A program made the translations under genes and the position numbers. The notes below the pieces were generated by a model. The model was not told the origin of the DNA, searched no databases, and worked only from the letters and a program-made list of their open reading frames with translations. From positions 1-53,639 of the forward strand of contig CAJCIP010000012.1 of the NCBI GenBank assembly GCA_903970445.1: DNA of 53,639 bases, in the 5' to 3' direction. The DNA is from Verrucomicrobia bacterium Tous-C9LFEB (GTDB taxonomy: Bacteria > Acidobacteriota > Terriglobia > Terriglobales > Acidobacteriaceae). This document shows, piece by piece, positions 36,968 to 46,100 of this stretch. How positions within the stretch are numbered: position 1 is the first letter of the stretch; each line of letters opens with the position of its first letter.

Positions 36968-37462
36968 TTACGGCAGTTCGTAATCGAAGACATACGAGTG
37001 GCCGCCTCTGGCATCAATGATGATCGTTAGGTCGCCACTCAATCCTTTGAGCTCGCCTGTGCCCGAGTCTTTCACAACGACAATCTTCATCACACCCGAA
37101 CTCGCGTCACCCTTATTCATCGTTGCCGAATGCATGAGGTAGAAGCTTCCGCTGCGGCCGGCAAGCTTGCCAGTGACGTGATCCATCGCGACATACGCCA
37201 TCGCACCGGTACTCTCGGTTGCGCTGGCAAGCATCTCGCCTTGAGCAGTGCCTTCTAGGTCGCCGGAAAACGTCTTCTCCAGCGTGTACCGCGCGATACC
37301 CGCTGCTTTCGAAACACCGGACGCTTCGACAGGCGTCACCTGTACGACGAACGTTCCTTTAGCCTGCATGTGTTTTCCTCTCGTGGTGCTCTGCGACAGC
37401 GACTGCATCATCGCAATCGCAAGAAGGAGACACACGCCGGAACCAATTTTGACCGCCTTCAA
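36968..37462 (-). CDS. Exported DUF3224-family protein
   Basis: A 164-aa protein. The first about 25 residues (MKAVKIGSGVCLLLAIAMMQSLSQ) form a signal peptide. From MQAKGTFVVQVTP onward it matches the DUF3224 beta-barrel pattern: the KTFSGDLEGTAQGEMLAS and YVAMDHVTGKLAGRSGSFYLMH strands, and ends SGTGELKGLSGDLTIII...YVFDYELP. The fold is allene-oxide-cyclase-like by family knowledge; the activity is unknown. It is convergent with the alginate-lyase-like gene. Confidence 0.82.
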   Translation of the reverse strand: MKAVKIGSGVCLLLAIAMMQSLSQSTTRGKHMQAKGTFVVQVTPVEASGVSKAAGIARYTLEKTFSGDLEGTAQGEMLASATESTGAMAYVAMDHVTGKLAGRSGSFYLMHSATMNKGDASSGVMKIVVVKDSGTGELKGLSGDLTIIIDARGGHSYVFDYELP

Positions 37463-37512
37463 TTGTGGACCTCGCCAGCAATACTATCGCGACAAAGAGC
37501 CTTCCATCGTGC

Positions 37513-37827
37513 TCAGTACGGCAGTGGCACGAGGTCCGCTTTTACCCGCTCCGCGAACTCTATCGAAACCCCGTCCATGGCCACAACATCCACTTTCATC
37601 GGCAGCAGGCTCTCATCAAAAGCTTCAATGAGCGCTCCGGTTTCCGCAAGCGAAAGGTCGCCGCCGATCACGATATCCAAGTCTGAAAATTGCTTCAACC
37701 GAACCCCCGTCGCACGCGAGCCGAATACCCACACTTCCCGTCCCGGTACATGCGCGCGGAGGATGTCTTGAACCATCTGAAGGTGGCGTGGTTCAAGGTA
37801 TATGCGGGTTGCGGTTTCACCAATCAT
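37513..37827 (-). CDS. MNT-type minimal nucleotidyltransferase (MntA-like antitoxin)
   Basis: A 104-aa minimal nucleotidyltransferase. The GS...DLD signature is clear: VFGSRATG then LKQFSDLDIVI, with a third acidic strand MKVDVVAM. Family members (MntA) modify and silence a HEPN-domain RNase partner encoded next to them. The ATG at 37827 overlaps the stop of the HEPN remnant (ATGA), the standard arrangement of these pairs. The partner here is disrupted by frameshifts, so this may be an orphan antitoxin. Confidence 0.82.
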   Translation of the reverse strand: MIGETATRIYLEPRHLQMVQDILRAHVPGREVWVFGSRATGVRLKQFSDLDIVIGGDLSLAETGALIEAFDESLLPMKVDVVAMDGVSIEFAERVKADLVPLPY

Positions 37828-38234
37828 CCCAGAGCCAACTTTTTTTCGCATCTGCTCGCAAAGATACTCAGCTTCTTCCAGAAAGAGAGGAACTTCAGCG
37901 GCAAGCTTTCGGCGCGGACTTCGTCATACGCGTGCGCCGTCTGATTCCGAGCATCGCGAAAGTCTCGCCACTGCTCCCAAGTGCCGCGCAGCAGGCCGTC
38001 TTGATTGGCTGTGCGGATGAGTGTCGCCAACGTCCGACCCTCATCCGTATGCAGCTTAGTTGATGTCTCTTCCAAGAAGCGCGCCAGAGTTCCGGCTCAT
38101 CTCATACGCGAGTTCGAATCGCCTGATAAGCGAGTCGAGGAAGATTGTGTTTTCCGGCTCACGCGATACGCCTCAAGTCCTTCGCGAAGACGGAGCAGGA
38201 TTCGCTGCAAAGGCTCAATGGAAAGTTCCACCAT
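37824..38234 (-). pseudogene. HEPN-domain toxin (HepT-like) broken by two frameshifts
   Basis: Read from the ATG at 38234, the first frame gives MVELSIEPLQRILLRLREGL and AYR and would stop within 135 bp. A second frame continues with FLDSLIRRFELAYEMSRN, and a third with ARFLEETSTKL through to RCEKKLALG at 37824. Joined, they form a typical HI0074-type HEPN protein of about 137 residues with the RNase-like motif RNQTAH. Each junction (near 38153-38156 and 38088-38092) is explained by loss of one base. This is either a true pseudogene or two sequencing errors. It lies just downstream of mreB. Confidence 0.75.
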
Positions 38235-38255
38235 GCCCGCTTCTCCCGTTGCATC

Positions 38256-39320
38256 CTAGTCGATAGAGATTTTGCGCAGCAGACGGAAATCGCTAAGCAT
38301 CTTGCCCGTGCCGAGCACCACACTGGCGAGCGGGTCATCCGCAATCGATACAGGCAGGCCAGTCTCTTCGCGAATGCGCTTGTCCAAGTTCTTGATGAGC
38401 GCGCCACCACCTGTCAGCACGATGCCACGATCCGAGATGTCAGCCGAAAGCTCCGGCGGCGTGCGTTCCAAGGCCACGCGAATCGCATTCATGATGGTCG
38501 CGATGGATTCACTCAGCGCCTCACGAATCTCGGAGTCCTCAATGGTGATCGTCTTCGGCACGCCTTCGATCAGGTTGCGCCCTTTGATTTCCATCGTGAT
38601 GGGCTTGTCCAGCGGGAACGCCGAGCCGAGCTCGATCTTGATTTGCTCCGCAGTGCGCTCGCCGACGAGCAGGTTGTACTTGCGCTTCAGGTAGGTCTGG
38701 ACAGCGTCGTCCATTTGGTTGCCGGCCATCCGGACAGAGCGCGAATACACGATACCTGCAAGCGAGATTACCGCGATGTCAGTCGTTCCGCCGCCGATGT
38801 CGACAACCATGTTGCCGCCCGGCTCCGTAATCGGAAGTCCCGCACCGATCGCGGCTACCATCGCCTGCTCCACGAGATGTACTTCGCTTGCCTTCGCGCG
38901 ATACGCTGAATCCATGACGGCGCGTTTTTCCACCTGCGTGATTTCGCTGGGGACGCCGATCACGATGCGCGGGTGCACCATCATCTTGCGGTTGTGCGCC
39001 TTCTGGATGAAGTAGTTCAGCATCTTTTCAGTGTGCTTGAAATCAGCAATCACACCGTCTTTCATCGGCTTGATGGCGATGATGTTGCCCGGCGTGCGGC
39101 CAAGCATCTCCTTCGCTTCTTTGCCGACCGCTTCTACTTCGTTTGTCACGCGGTTCACCGCGATGATCGAAGGTTCATTGACAATGATGCCTTTACCCGC
39201 CGCGTAGACGAGCGTGTTCGCTGTGCCGAGATCGATTGCGAGATCGCTCGAGAACAGCGAGAAGATGGAGCGCATGTTGCTGCCGCGCCCAGACCGTGAA
39301 GAGTAGCCGTTTGATGCCAT
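38256..39320 (-). CDS. mreB: Rod-shape protein MreB
   Basis: An actin-like filament protein directing lateral wall synthesis. Seen: phosphate-1 loop LAIDLGTANTLVY, GKEAKEMLGRTPGNI, the phosphate-2 region VVDIGGGTTDIAVISL, the adenosine segment IVLTGGGALIKNLD, and the C-terminal DPLASVVLGTGKML. From the ATG at 39320 it has 354 aa, including a 15-residue Ser/Gly-rich prefix (MASNGYSSRSGRGSN). The ATG at 39275 would give MRSIFSLFSS..., closer to the usual MreB length. Neither start has a strong ribosome site. mreC/mreD do not follow. Confidence 0.96.
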   Translation of the reverse strand: MASNGYSSRSGRGSNMRSIFSLFSSDLAIDLGTANTLVYAAGKGIIVNEPSIIAVNRVTNEVEAVGKEAKEMLGRTPGNIIAIKPMKDGVIADFKHTEKMLNYFIQKAHNRKMMVHPRIVIGVPSEITQVEKRAVMDSAYRAKASEVHLVEQAMVAAIGAGLPITEPGGNMVVDIGGGTTDIAVISLAGIVYSRSVRMAGNQMDDAVQTYLKRKYNLLVGERTAEQIKIELGSAFPLDKPITMEIKGRNLIEGVPKTITIEDSEIREALSESIATIMNAIRVALERTPPELSADISDRGIVLTGGGALIKNLDKRIREETGLPVSIADDPLASVVLGTGKMLSDFRLLRKISID

Positions 39321-39503
39321 TGCGTTCGGATCGTTCCTGAGCAGAAAGAGAATTTTGGGCTGGAGGCCTGCACCTAATATTGTACGGCCTTCTTTGTTTG
39401 CATCCCGCCTGCAACAAGGGAAGGGGTTATGCAACCTGGTAACGACGATTTAGTCTAATCACGATTGGGGCCGTTCACGGCTGCTATACAGGAGATACAA
39501 AGC

Positions 39504-40616
39504 ATGATCGTCGGCGTTCCGAAGGAAGTCAAAGACCACGAAAGCCGAGTCGGCGTTACCCCTGCGGGCGTGAAGGCCCTCGTCGAGACCGGCCACAAGG
39601 TGCTGGTCGAGCACAATGCCGGTGCGCTTTCGTCCTTCCCCGACGACGATTATCAGGCAGTCGGCGCCGAGATCGTCGGCGAAGCCTACAACGTGTGGCG
39701 CAACGCCGACATGGTTGTAAAGGTGAAGGAGCCGACCAAGCAGGAGTATTACCACTTCCGCGAAGGCCTGCTGCTCTTCACCTACCTGCACCTCGCTCCT
39801 CTGCGCGAACTTACGGATGCGCTGCTCGAAAAGAAAGTTACTGGCATTGCGTATGAGACCGTTCGCGACCGCGCCGGCTCTCTACCGCTACTGACCCCGA
39901 TGTCAGAAGTCGCAGGAAGGCTTTCCGTTCAGGTCGGCGCGGCCTATCTGCAAAAAGAGCATGGTGGGCGGGGCGTTCTACTAGGCGGGGTCCCTGGAAC
40001 GCTTCCGGGAAACGTCTTCATCATCGGCGGCGGAATTGTCGGTACGAATGCGGCCAAAATGGCCCTGGGTCTCGGTGCGAAGGTCACGCTTGTTGACCTC
40101 AACCTCAACCGCCTACGCGAAATCGACGACATCTTCGGCGGTCGCGTCTTTACACTTGCCTCCAACAGCTACAACATCGAGCGCGCTGCTTCGGAAGCGG
40201 ATTTGCTGATCGGCGGCGTGCTTATCCCCGGCGCAGCGGCACCCAAGATCGTGACTCGCGCCATGGTCAGCAAGATGAAGAAGGGCGCGGTGATCGTCGA
40301 CGTCGCCATCGATCAGGGCGGCTGCATCGAAACCGCCCGTCCCACGACGCATTCCGATCCGAGCTATGAGGTCGACGGCGTCGTTCACTATTGCGTAACG
40401 AACATGCCTGCGGCTGTGCCGAACACCAGCACGCTTGCGCTGACGAACGCCACCTTCCCGTATGTGCTGAAACTTGCAAGAGATGGCGCGGAGCTTGCGA
40501 TCAAAGCTGACCCCGGTATCGCAGAGGGCGTGAACACATTTAACGGGCACCTCACCTACAAGGCCGTGGCTGAGGCCCAGGCGCGCGACTATAGAGCAGT
40601 CGCCAACGTTCTGTAG
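39504..40616 (+). CDS. ald: Alanine dehydrogenase
   Basis: A 370-aa NAD-dependent enzyme interconverting alanine with pyruvate and ammonia. The ATG at 39504 follows GGAGATACAA. Seen: [20 protein letters not shown], the catalytic Lys in VKVKEP and His in YLHLAPL, the Rossmann loop [39 protein letters not shown], and VDVAIDQGG. Length is typical. It lies 45 bp upstream of the ntrY-like gene, so nitrogen status sensing and alanine/ammonia metabolism may be coregulated. Confidence 0.97.
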   Translation: MIVGVPKEVKDHESRVGVTPAGVKALVETGHKVLVEHNAGALSSFPDDDYQAVGAEIVGEAYNVWRNADMVVKVKEPTKQEYYHFREGLLLFTYLHLAPLRELTDALLEKKVTGIAYETVRDRAGSLPLLTPMSEVAGRLSVQVGAAYLQKEHGGRGVLLGGVPGTLPGNVFIIGGGIVGTNAAKMALGLGAKVTLVDLNLNRLREIDDIFGGRVFTLASNSYNIERAASEADLLIGGVLIPGAAAPKIVTRAMVSKMKKGAVIVDVAIDQGGCIETARPTTHSDPSYEVDGVVHYCVTNMPAAVPNTSTLALTNATFPYVLKLARDGAELAIKADPGIAEGVNTFNGHLTYKAVAEAQARDYRAVANVL

Positions 40617-40661
40617 GCGCAAGCCCACGCCCGGCCGCAGCAAACGAGTAAACTGCTTGGC

Positions 40662-43007
40662 ATGGCGACGGAAACGGGCAAGCGCAGAACGCTGATCATT
40701 GCGCTTGGCGTGTGCGTGCTGCTCTTGTTCCTTGGTCTCGCTGCGCTGAATGCCTTCAATCCCCGCTATCTGAACCCGCGTTCGTCTCTACAGGCGCTCG
40801 GTTTCATTGCGCTTTCCACAATTGCCTTCCTTTTGTTTGTCGCGGTTCTGGTGCTGCTGGTCCGCAACGTTCTGAAGCTCTACGCGGACCAGCGCAGCCG
40901 CGTACTCGGCACGCGTTTGCGCACACGCATGTTGTGGGGAGCGGTGTTAGTTTCCATCGTTCCCCTGGTCTTCATGTACGCCTTCAGCTACCTGTTGATG
41001 AATCGCGCGATGGAACGCTGGTTTTCGCAACCGGTCGCGCAAATGCGGCAGCAATCGGACGATATGGCCGCTGACGTTACCCGGTACATAGCATCGAACT
41101 CGCGTTCGGAAGCCGATTCCGTCGCGCTGGGCCTCGCCGATGGCAACAAACCAGTCACTGCTGCCATCGCCAAACGAGAACTCTACCGGCATGAGGTTAC
41201 GTTGCAGGGCGGCTTCGCGATTGTGTATCGCGACAACCGGCCCGTTGCATCGTTCCACGTTCCGCAATCGGGCGATCGAGCCGGTCAATTGAAGTCTCCT
41301 GAGTCCCAGAGCAGCTCGTCGGATGAAAACTCAGCCGAAGACGAGCCTATCGAGACCGTTCCGCTTTCGGGTCCGGTGCAGAGCGCCATCCTTCAGGCGG
41401 CGCAACGGAACGACGGTTCGATCTATAGTCTTGGCGGCATCGACTACATTCTGGCCACTGCACCCTTGAAACGCGGCGGCGTCGTTGTTGCCGGCTTGCC
41501 GATACCGCAGCGCATTGCAGCAGCAACGGACAGTGTTCGCACGGCGGACAAGGCCTACCAGACACTGTTCCTCGAGCGCAGACAGGTTCGTTCGCTTTAC
41601 ATGGTGCTGCTCTCGCTGGTGACTGTGCTGGCGCTGTTTGCCTGTTGCTGGCTCGCGCTGAACCTGAGCAAGCAGGTGACGCAGCCCGTAGAATCCCTCG
41701 CCGACGCCATGGAAGCTATTGCCGCCGGAAATTATGAACACAGGGTGGGAGAGTCGGCCACGGAGGAGCTCAGTGAATTGATCCAGAGCTTCAATGCCAT
41801 GGCTACAGATCTCGAAGCCGCTCGGTCCACTGCGGAGATTTCCAGGGGCCAGCTTTCGGGATTGAATGAAGCGCTTCTCGCGCGCCGCACGGAACTGGAA
41901 ACCATCATCGAAACGATTCCGAATGGCGTCGTGACGCTTTCACCAGATCGACGCATTCTTCTCGCGAACCGCGCCTTCTCAGAAACGCTGGACCCTGGCG
42001 GCGAAAAACAATTCATCGGACTTTGTCTCTCGGAAGCCTTCTCTCCAGATGTTGCTGAATCGCTGGAGCGGCTGCTGCAACGTTCTCACCGTATGGGTTC
42101 CGCTTCAGCAGAGATGCAGACGGCTTCACCTCTTGGAGAACTACAGCTTGCGGCAACCGCCGCTGTTCTCGAAAGTGCATCGCTTCATGATCGACAGCAC
42201 CTCGGCTACGTGCTTGTGCTGGAAGACATTACTCAGCTGCTGCGGGCGCAGAAGCAGAACGCCTGGAAAGAAGTCGCGCGACGCGTCGCGCACGAGATCA
42301 AGAATCCGCTCACACCCATTTCGCTCAACGCAGAGCTCATTCAACGCCACGTATCGCGTCTGGCGCCAGTGCTGCAGGAGAACAACATCGAGTCCCGTTC
42401 GCCTGCGGTCATTCAGCGGTCTTCGGAAATCATCACCGCATCCGTTGAAACGCTCCGTTCGCTGGTCGATCAATTCTCTGCTCTTGCCGAATTTCCAAAT
42501 GCGCGACCGCGTCCTGCCGACCTCAATCAAATTGTCGAGAGCGCGGTGGCAATGTTCACAGGCCGTTTAGGCAGCATTCGAGTGGTCTGCAGCCTAGCAC
42601 CGGATCTGCCGCTGGTATTTGCCGACACTGTCGCATTGAAGCGGGCTCTGAGCAATCTGATCGACAACGCAGCAGAAGCCATGCAGGACAGCCTGTTGCG
42701 TGAGCTGCACATCAGTACACAGATGCCGGAATCCGGCACAATTGAATTGATTGTTGCCGATACAGGGCCGGGCATCACCGATGACATGCGGGAGCGCCTT
42801 TTCCTGCCCTACTTCTCAACCAAGCAACGCGGCACAGGCCTTGGCCTCTCGATCGCTGCGAAAATTGTTCAGGAGCATCAAGGCACAATTCGCGTAGAAA
42901 AAAACCTGCCGGCAGGAGCGCGCTTCATCATTGAATTGAAGCCCGCATCGGAGCAAATGGATCTTCCAGCAGCACAGTCCCCTGAACACATGACAGCTGC
43001 CATATGA
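40662..43007 (+). CDS. ntrY: NtrY-type membrane sensor histidine kinase
   Basis: A 781-aa kinase. Three N-terminal membrane helices (about residues 12-30, 45-67, 88-110), an exported loop rich in Ser/Glu, and a fourth helix (about 300-322) lead to a HAMP segment (QPVESLADAMEAIAAGNYEHRVGE). A PAS-like domain follows (ELETIIETIPNGVVTLSPDRRILLAN in part), then the dimerisation domain with the phosphorylated H544 in RRVAHEIKNPLTP. The ATPase domain has N-box NLIDNAAEAM, G1 DTGPGI and G2 GTGLGLSIAAKIV. Layout matches NtrY. Its stop overlaps the ntrX start by 4 bp (ATGA). Confidence 0.93.
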   Translation: MATETGKRRTLIIALGVCVLLLFLGLAALNAFNPRYLNPRSSLQALGFIALSTIAFLLFVAVLVLLVRNVLKLYADQRSRVLGTRLRTRMLWGAVLVSIVPLVFMYAFSYLLMNRAMERWFSQPVAQMRQQSDDMAADVTRYIASNSRSEADSVALGLADGNKPVTAAIAKRELYRHEVTLQGGFAIVYRDNRPVASFHVPQSGDRAGQLKSPESQSSSSDENSAEDEPIETVPLSGPVQSAILQAAQRNDGSIYSLGGIDYILATAPLKRGGVVVAGLPIPQRIAAATDSVRTADKAYQTLFLERRQVRSLYMVLLSLVTVLALFACCWLALNLSKQVTQPVESLADAMEAIAAGNYEHRVGESATEELSELIQSFNAMATDLEAARSTAEISRGQLSGLNEALLARRTELETIIETIPNGVVTLSPDRRILLANRAFSETLDPGGEKQFIGLCLSEAFSPDVAESLERLLQRSHRMGSASAEMQTASPLGELQLAATAAVLESASLHDRQHLGYVLVLEDITQLLRAQKQNAWKEVARRVAHEIKNPLTPISLNAELIQRHVSRLAPVLQENNIESRSPAVIQRSSEIITASVETLRSLVDQFSALAEFPNARPRPADLNQIVESAVAMFTGRLGSIRVVCSLAPDLPLVFADTVALKRALSNLIDNAAEAMQDSLLRELHISTQMPESGTIELIVADTGPGITDDMRERLFLPYFSTKQRGTGLGLSIAAKIVQEHQGTIRVEKNLPAGARFIIELKPASEQMDLPAAQSPEHMTAAI

Positions 43008-44380
43008 ACCACGTACTGATCGTCGACGACGAGCAAGACATACGCGACTCACTGGAAGCAATTCTGCGCGAAGAAGAGTACGCCGTCACAACGGCAGCCA
43101 CTGCCGCGGAAGCTCTCAGGCTTTTGCGCGATGCGGACTACCAGGCCGTGCTGCTCGACATCTGGCTCCCTGACGGTGATGGGCTCGACGTACTCGCACA
43201 GATTCGAAGCGAGCAGTCGAAAGTAAGCTCGCCGGAGATCATCATGATCTCTGGACACGGCACCATTGAGGCCGCAGTGCGTGCGACAAAGCTGGGTGCC
43301 TATGACTTCCTTGAGAAGCCTCTTTCTTTGGATCGAACGCTGCTTGTGCTGCGGAATGCGATTCAGGCGCAGCGGTTACGGGAGGACAACCAGGAATTCG
43401 CCCGGCAACTCGCCACGCGCAGCGCGCTCACCGGCGACTCTGTTCCCCTCAAAGCCCTGCGGCAGCAGATAAAGCTGATGGCGCCGACCAACGGTCGCGT
43501 GCTGATATTTGGTGAATCCGGCAGTGGCAAAGAGCTGATTGCGCGATCCATTCATTCGGAATCTCCACGGAAAGAGCGTCCTTTCGTAGAACTGAACTGC
43601 GCTGCCATTCCAGAAGACTTCATCGAGAGCGAACTTTTCGGCTATCGGCACGGTGCAGGCCCTGGTGGGCCGAACCAACCCTATGAGAAGCGAGGCACGT
43701 TCGAGCGTGCGGACGGTGGCACACTCTTTCTCGATGAAGTTGGCGACATGAGCCTGAAGACGCAGGCGAAGGTGCTTCGTGCCCTTGATGAACAACGCTT
43801 CCATCCCGTGGGCGCCTCGACACCGGTGCACGTCAATGCGCGCGTCATTGCGGCCACCAACAAGGACTTGGAAGAAGAAATCGCGCGTGGCAATTTTCGC
43901 GAAGACCTCTTCTATCGCTTGAATGTGATTCCCTTTTTCGTACCGCCCCTGCGTGAACGCAAAGAAGATATCGGCCTTCTCGTACGTGAGTTCCTGCAGG
44001 AGTTCGGACAGCAGTACGGTAGGCCACGCGTAGAGATTTCTGACTCTGCGATCGCGCAGCTAAAGCAGTACAGCTGGCCAGGCAATGTGCGCGAACTCCG
44101 CAACGTGGTGGAACGCGTTCTCATTCTGAATCCAAAAGCCGCGCGAGTCGAAGCCAAGCACTTACCCAAGCTGGTGCAGCGCACCGATCTTCGAGGCACG
44201 GGCGGTCGCGAAGAGTTTTCCACGCTGATGCAGGCACGGGAAGCCTACGAGCGCGACTACATCCTCAAGGAGCTCGATCGCAGCAACAGCAACATCACCC
44301 GCGCCGCAGAAGCGCTGGGCCTGGAACGCTCGCATCTGTATCGCAAGATGAGAGCCCTTGGCATCAACGTCGGAGAATAA
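43004..44380 (+). CDS. ntrX: NtrX-type AAA+ response regulator lacking the GAFTGA loop
   Basis: A 458-aa three-domain regulator. The receiver domain has D8/D9, phospho-acceptor D52 (LLDIWLPDGDG) and K105. The AAA+ domain has Walker A GESGSGKE (170-177), Walker B GGTLFLDEVGDM and arginine-finger region FREDLFYRLNVIPFFVPPLRER. The C-terminal Fis-type helix-turn-helix ends the protein (NSNITRAAEALGLERSHLYRKM). The sigma-54 contact loop is altered: where GAFTGA is expected the protein reads GAGPGGPNQPYEK (from residue 217). Direct sigma-54 activation is therefore doubtful, and it may act as a sigma-70 regulator or repressor. It is cotranslated with ntrY. Confidence 0.93.
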   Translation: MNHVLIVDDEQDIRDSLEAILREEEYAVTTAATAAEALRLLRDADYQAVLLDIWLPDGDGLDVLAQIRSEQSKVSSPEIIMISGHGTIEAAVRATKLGAYDFLEKPLSLDRTLLVLRNAIQAQRLREDNQEFARQLATRSALTGDSVPLKALRQQIKLMAPTNGRVLIFGESGSGKELIARSIHSESPRKERPFVELNCAAIPEDFIESELFGYRHGAGPGGPNQPYEKRGTFERADGGTLFLDEVGDMSLKTQAKVLRALDEQRFHPVGASTPVHVNARVIAATNKDLEEEIARGNFREDLFYRLNVIPFFVPPLRERKEDIGLLVREFLQEFGQQYGRPRVEISDSAIAQLKQYSWPGNVRELRNVVERVLILNPKAARVEAKHLPKLVQRTDLRGTGGREEFSTLMQAREAYERDYILKELDRSNSNITRAAEALGLERSHLYRKMRALGINVGE

Positions 44381-44403
44381 GGCTGTGATCCTACCGTGAA
44401 GCT

Positions 44404-44952
44404 TCAACGACTTCGGCGATAGCACACCGTGCCCTGCTCATAGCCGTCGCCGGAAAACGTCATCCCGCATCGCTCCATGACCTTGATCGATTCCGGAAGG
44501 CGCGGAAACGTCTGTGCCGTGACTCCCCGCACGCGTTTCTGGGTAAAGAGATAGTCGATCAATGCGGAAGTAGCTTCGGTCGCAAAACCTTTGCGCTGAT
44601 ACTCAGGCAAGGTCGAGTATCCGATTTCTGCTTCGCCATCTGCCCGCGGAAATCCGCCAACACATCCGACCAGGGTCGGTCGGCTACCGCCGTTCTGGTA
44701 CAGCACAAAGCGATGCCAGCCTTTGGTGTCGGGTTCGTCGCGATACTGTCGCAGAATATAGTCAAGAACGTGTGGTTCCCAGTCTTTAGGTGGCCATTCG
44801 CGTGTGATGTTTGCATCAAGCAGCTTCGACAGTGAGCCTTCACCGGCAGCCTCTGCCTCCAGCATCTCTGGCGTGATTGCAACAAGGCGCAACCGCTTCG
44901 TCTTCAGATCGGCGACCGCTTCCTTGCGCTTGCGTAGCAGACTGCCGATCAC
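44404..44952 (-). CDS. GNAT N-acetyltransferase, RimJ/RimL type
   Basis: A 182-aa acetyltransferase with start GTG at 44952 overlapping the era stop (GTGA). Seen: TKRLRLVAITPEMLEA near the N-terminus, the beta4 strand TLVGCVGGF, the acetyl-CoA motif YSTLPEYQRKGFATEATSAL, and the C-terminal SIKVMERCGMTFSGDG. This is the RimJ/RimL ribosomal-protein or small-molecule acetyltransferase branch; the substrate is unknown. It is the last gene of the ybeY-corC-era unit and convergent with ntrX across 23 bp. Confidence 0.85.
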   Translation of the reverse strand: MIGSLLRKRKEAVADLKTKRLRLVAITPEMLEAEAAGEGSLSKLLDANITREWPPKDWEPHVLDYILRQYRDEPDTKGWHRFVLYQNGGSRPTLVGCVGGFPRADGEAEIGYSTLPEYQRKGFATEATSALIDYLFTQKRVRGVTAQTFPRLPESIKVMERCGMTFSGDGYEQGTVCYRRSR

Positions 44953-46058
44953 TCGTCACCCTCTACAATTCCGCCGCGTGACGTCGCTAGGTGGTTATCG
45001 TGCTGCTGCTTCTCAGCAATCTGCTCCAACTGTCTACGCCAGTCAAGATCATCGACGAAGCCCCGCGATGCGCGCCACTCCTCCTGCACTTTGACGAAGA
45101 GTTCCAGGAAGACTCTTGTGCCGAGTAGCGATTCGATCTCTCGCCGAGCATCGCTTCCGATCTTCTTCAGCATCGTGCCTTGCTTGCCGATCAGGATTGC
45201 TTTCTGCCCGGTGCGCTCGCAGAAAATAGCAGCTGCAATCTTTGTCACAGGTAGCTTCCCATCCTTCGTCTTCTTCATGGACGCCGGTTCTTCAAAGCGC
45301 TCGATCACAACAGCTGTGGAGTAAGGAACCTCTTCACCGGTGAGAATGAGAATCTTCTCGCGAATGATCTCTGCGACCAGGAAGCGTTCTGGCTGGTCCG
45401 TGACCTGATCTTTCGGGAAGTACCGCTGGCCTTCCGGAAGCTGGTTGACGACCTTGTCCAGGAGCAGCTCGAAGTTCTCATGCTTCTTCGCGGAGATCGG
45501 AATCACATCGGCGAACTCATGCAAGGAAGACCAGTGCGCGATCAGTGGAAGCAGCGCCGCCTTCGGCAGCGCGTCAATCTTGTTCAGCACAAGAATCACC
45601 GGGCAGTCCAGCTTCTTTACAAGGCTCAATGCGAAATCATCTTCCGCGCGCGACATGGCGCGGCGAAGCTGGCCTGGCGTCTTCGGTGTGCGTGGCTCGT
45701 TGCCGTTCGCGGTCAAGTCCGGCGCGTGCAGCCGATGCGTTACGTCCACGATGAAGAGCACAGTGTCGCGAGACTCCAGAGCGTCGTGCACTTCCTGCAT
45801 CATGCGCTTGTCGAGTTGCGTTTCCGGCTTGTGAACACCTGGTGTGTCAACAAGGACGACCTGCGCTGCTGGCCTGCCCGGTTCCCCTTTGGCTTTCTTG
45901 CGCAGTGGCAGTTCCAGCACTCCCTGGATCCGCGTACGTGTGGTCTGCGGCTTGTGCGTCACGATCGCCAGCTTTTGGCCAAGCAACGCGTTCAACAGCG
46001 TTGATTTGCCTGCGTTGGGGCGACCGATGATAGAGACAAAGCCGGAGCGAAAAGCCAT
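44949..46058 (-). CDS. era: GTPase Era
   Basis: A 369-aa ribosome-associated GTPase required for 16S rRNA processing and 30S assembly. From the ATG at 46058: MAFRSGFVSIIGRPNAGKS with G1, switch region THKPQTTRTRIQGV, G3 DTPGVHKPE, G4 NKID and G5 SAKK. A C-terminal KH domain contains RQKAILIGKQG-like GQKAILIGKQGTMLKKIG. It is longer than typical Era (about 300 aa) because of an insert between G3 and G4 (about residues 110-135, with NGNEPRTPKTPGQLRRAMSR) and a C-terminal tail. The start at 46058 is preferred over an upstream ATG since the family begins there. Confidence 0.96.
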   Translation of the reverse strand: MAFRSGFVSIIGRPNAGKSTLLNALLGQKLAIVTHKPQTTRTRIQGVLELPLRKKAKGEPGRPAAQVVLVDTPGVHKPETQLDKRMMQEVHDALESRDTVLFIVDVTHRLHAPDLTANGNEPRTPKTPGQLRRAMSRAEDDFALSLVKKLDCPVILVLNKIDALPKAALLPLIAHWSSLHEFADVIPISAKKHENFELLLDKVVNQLPEGQRYFPKDQVTDQPERFLVAEIIREKILILTGEEVPYSTAVVIERFEEPASMKKTKDGKLPVTKIAAAIFCERTGQKAILIGKQGTMLKKIGSDARREIESLLGTRVFLELFVKVQEEWRASRGFVDDLDWRRQLEQIAEKQQHDNHLATSRGGIVEGDE

Positions 46059-46100
46059 CCTTCTATGATGACATCGACTCACCCGCTTTCGCAGAAAGGA

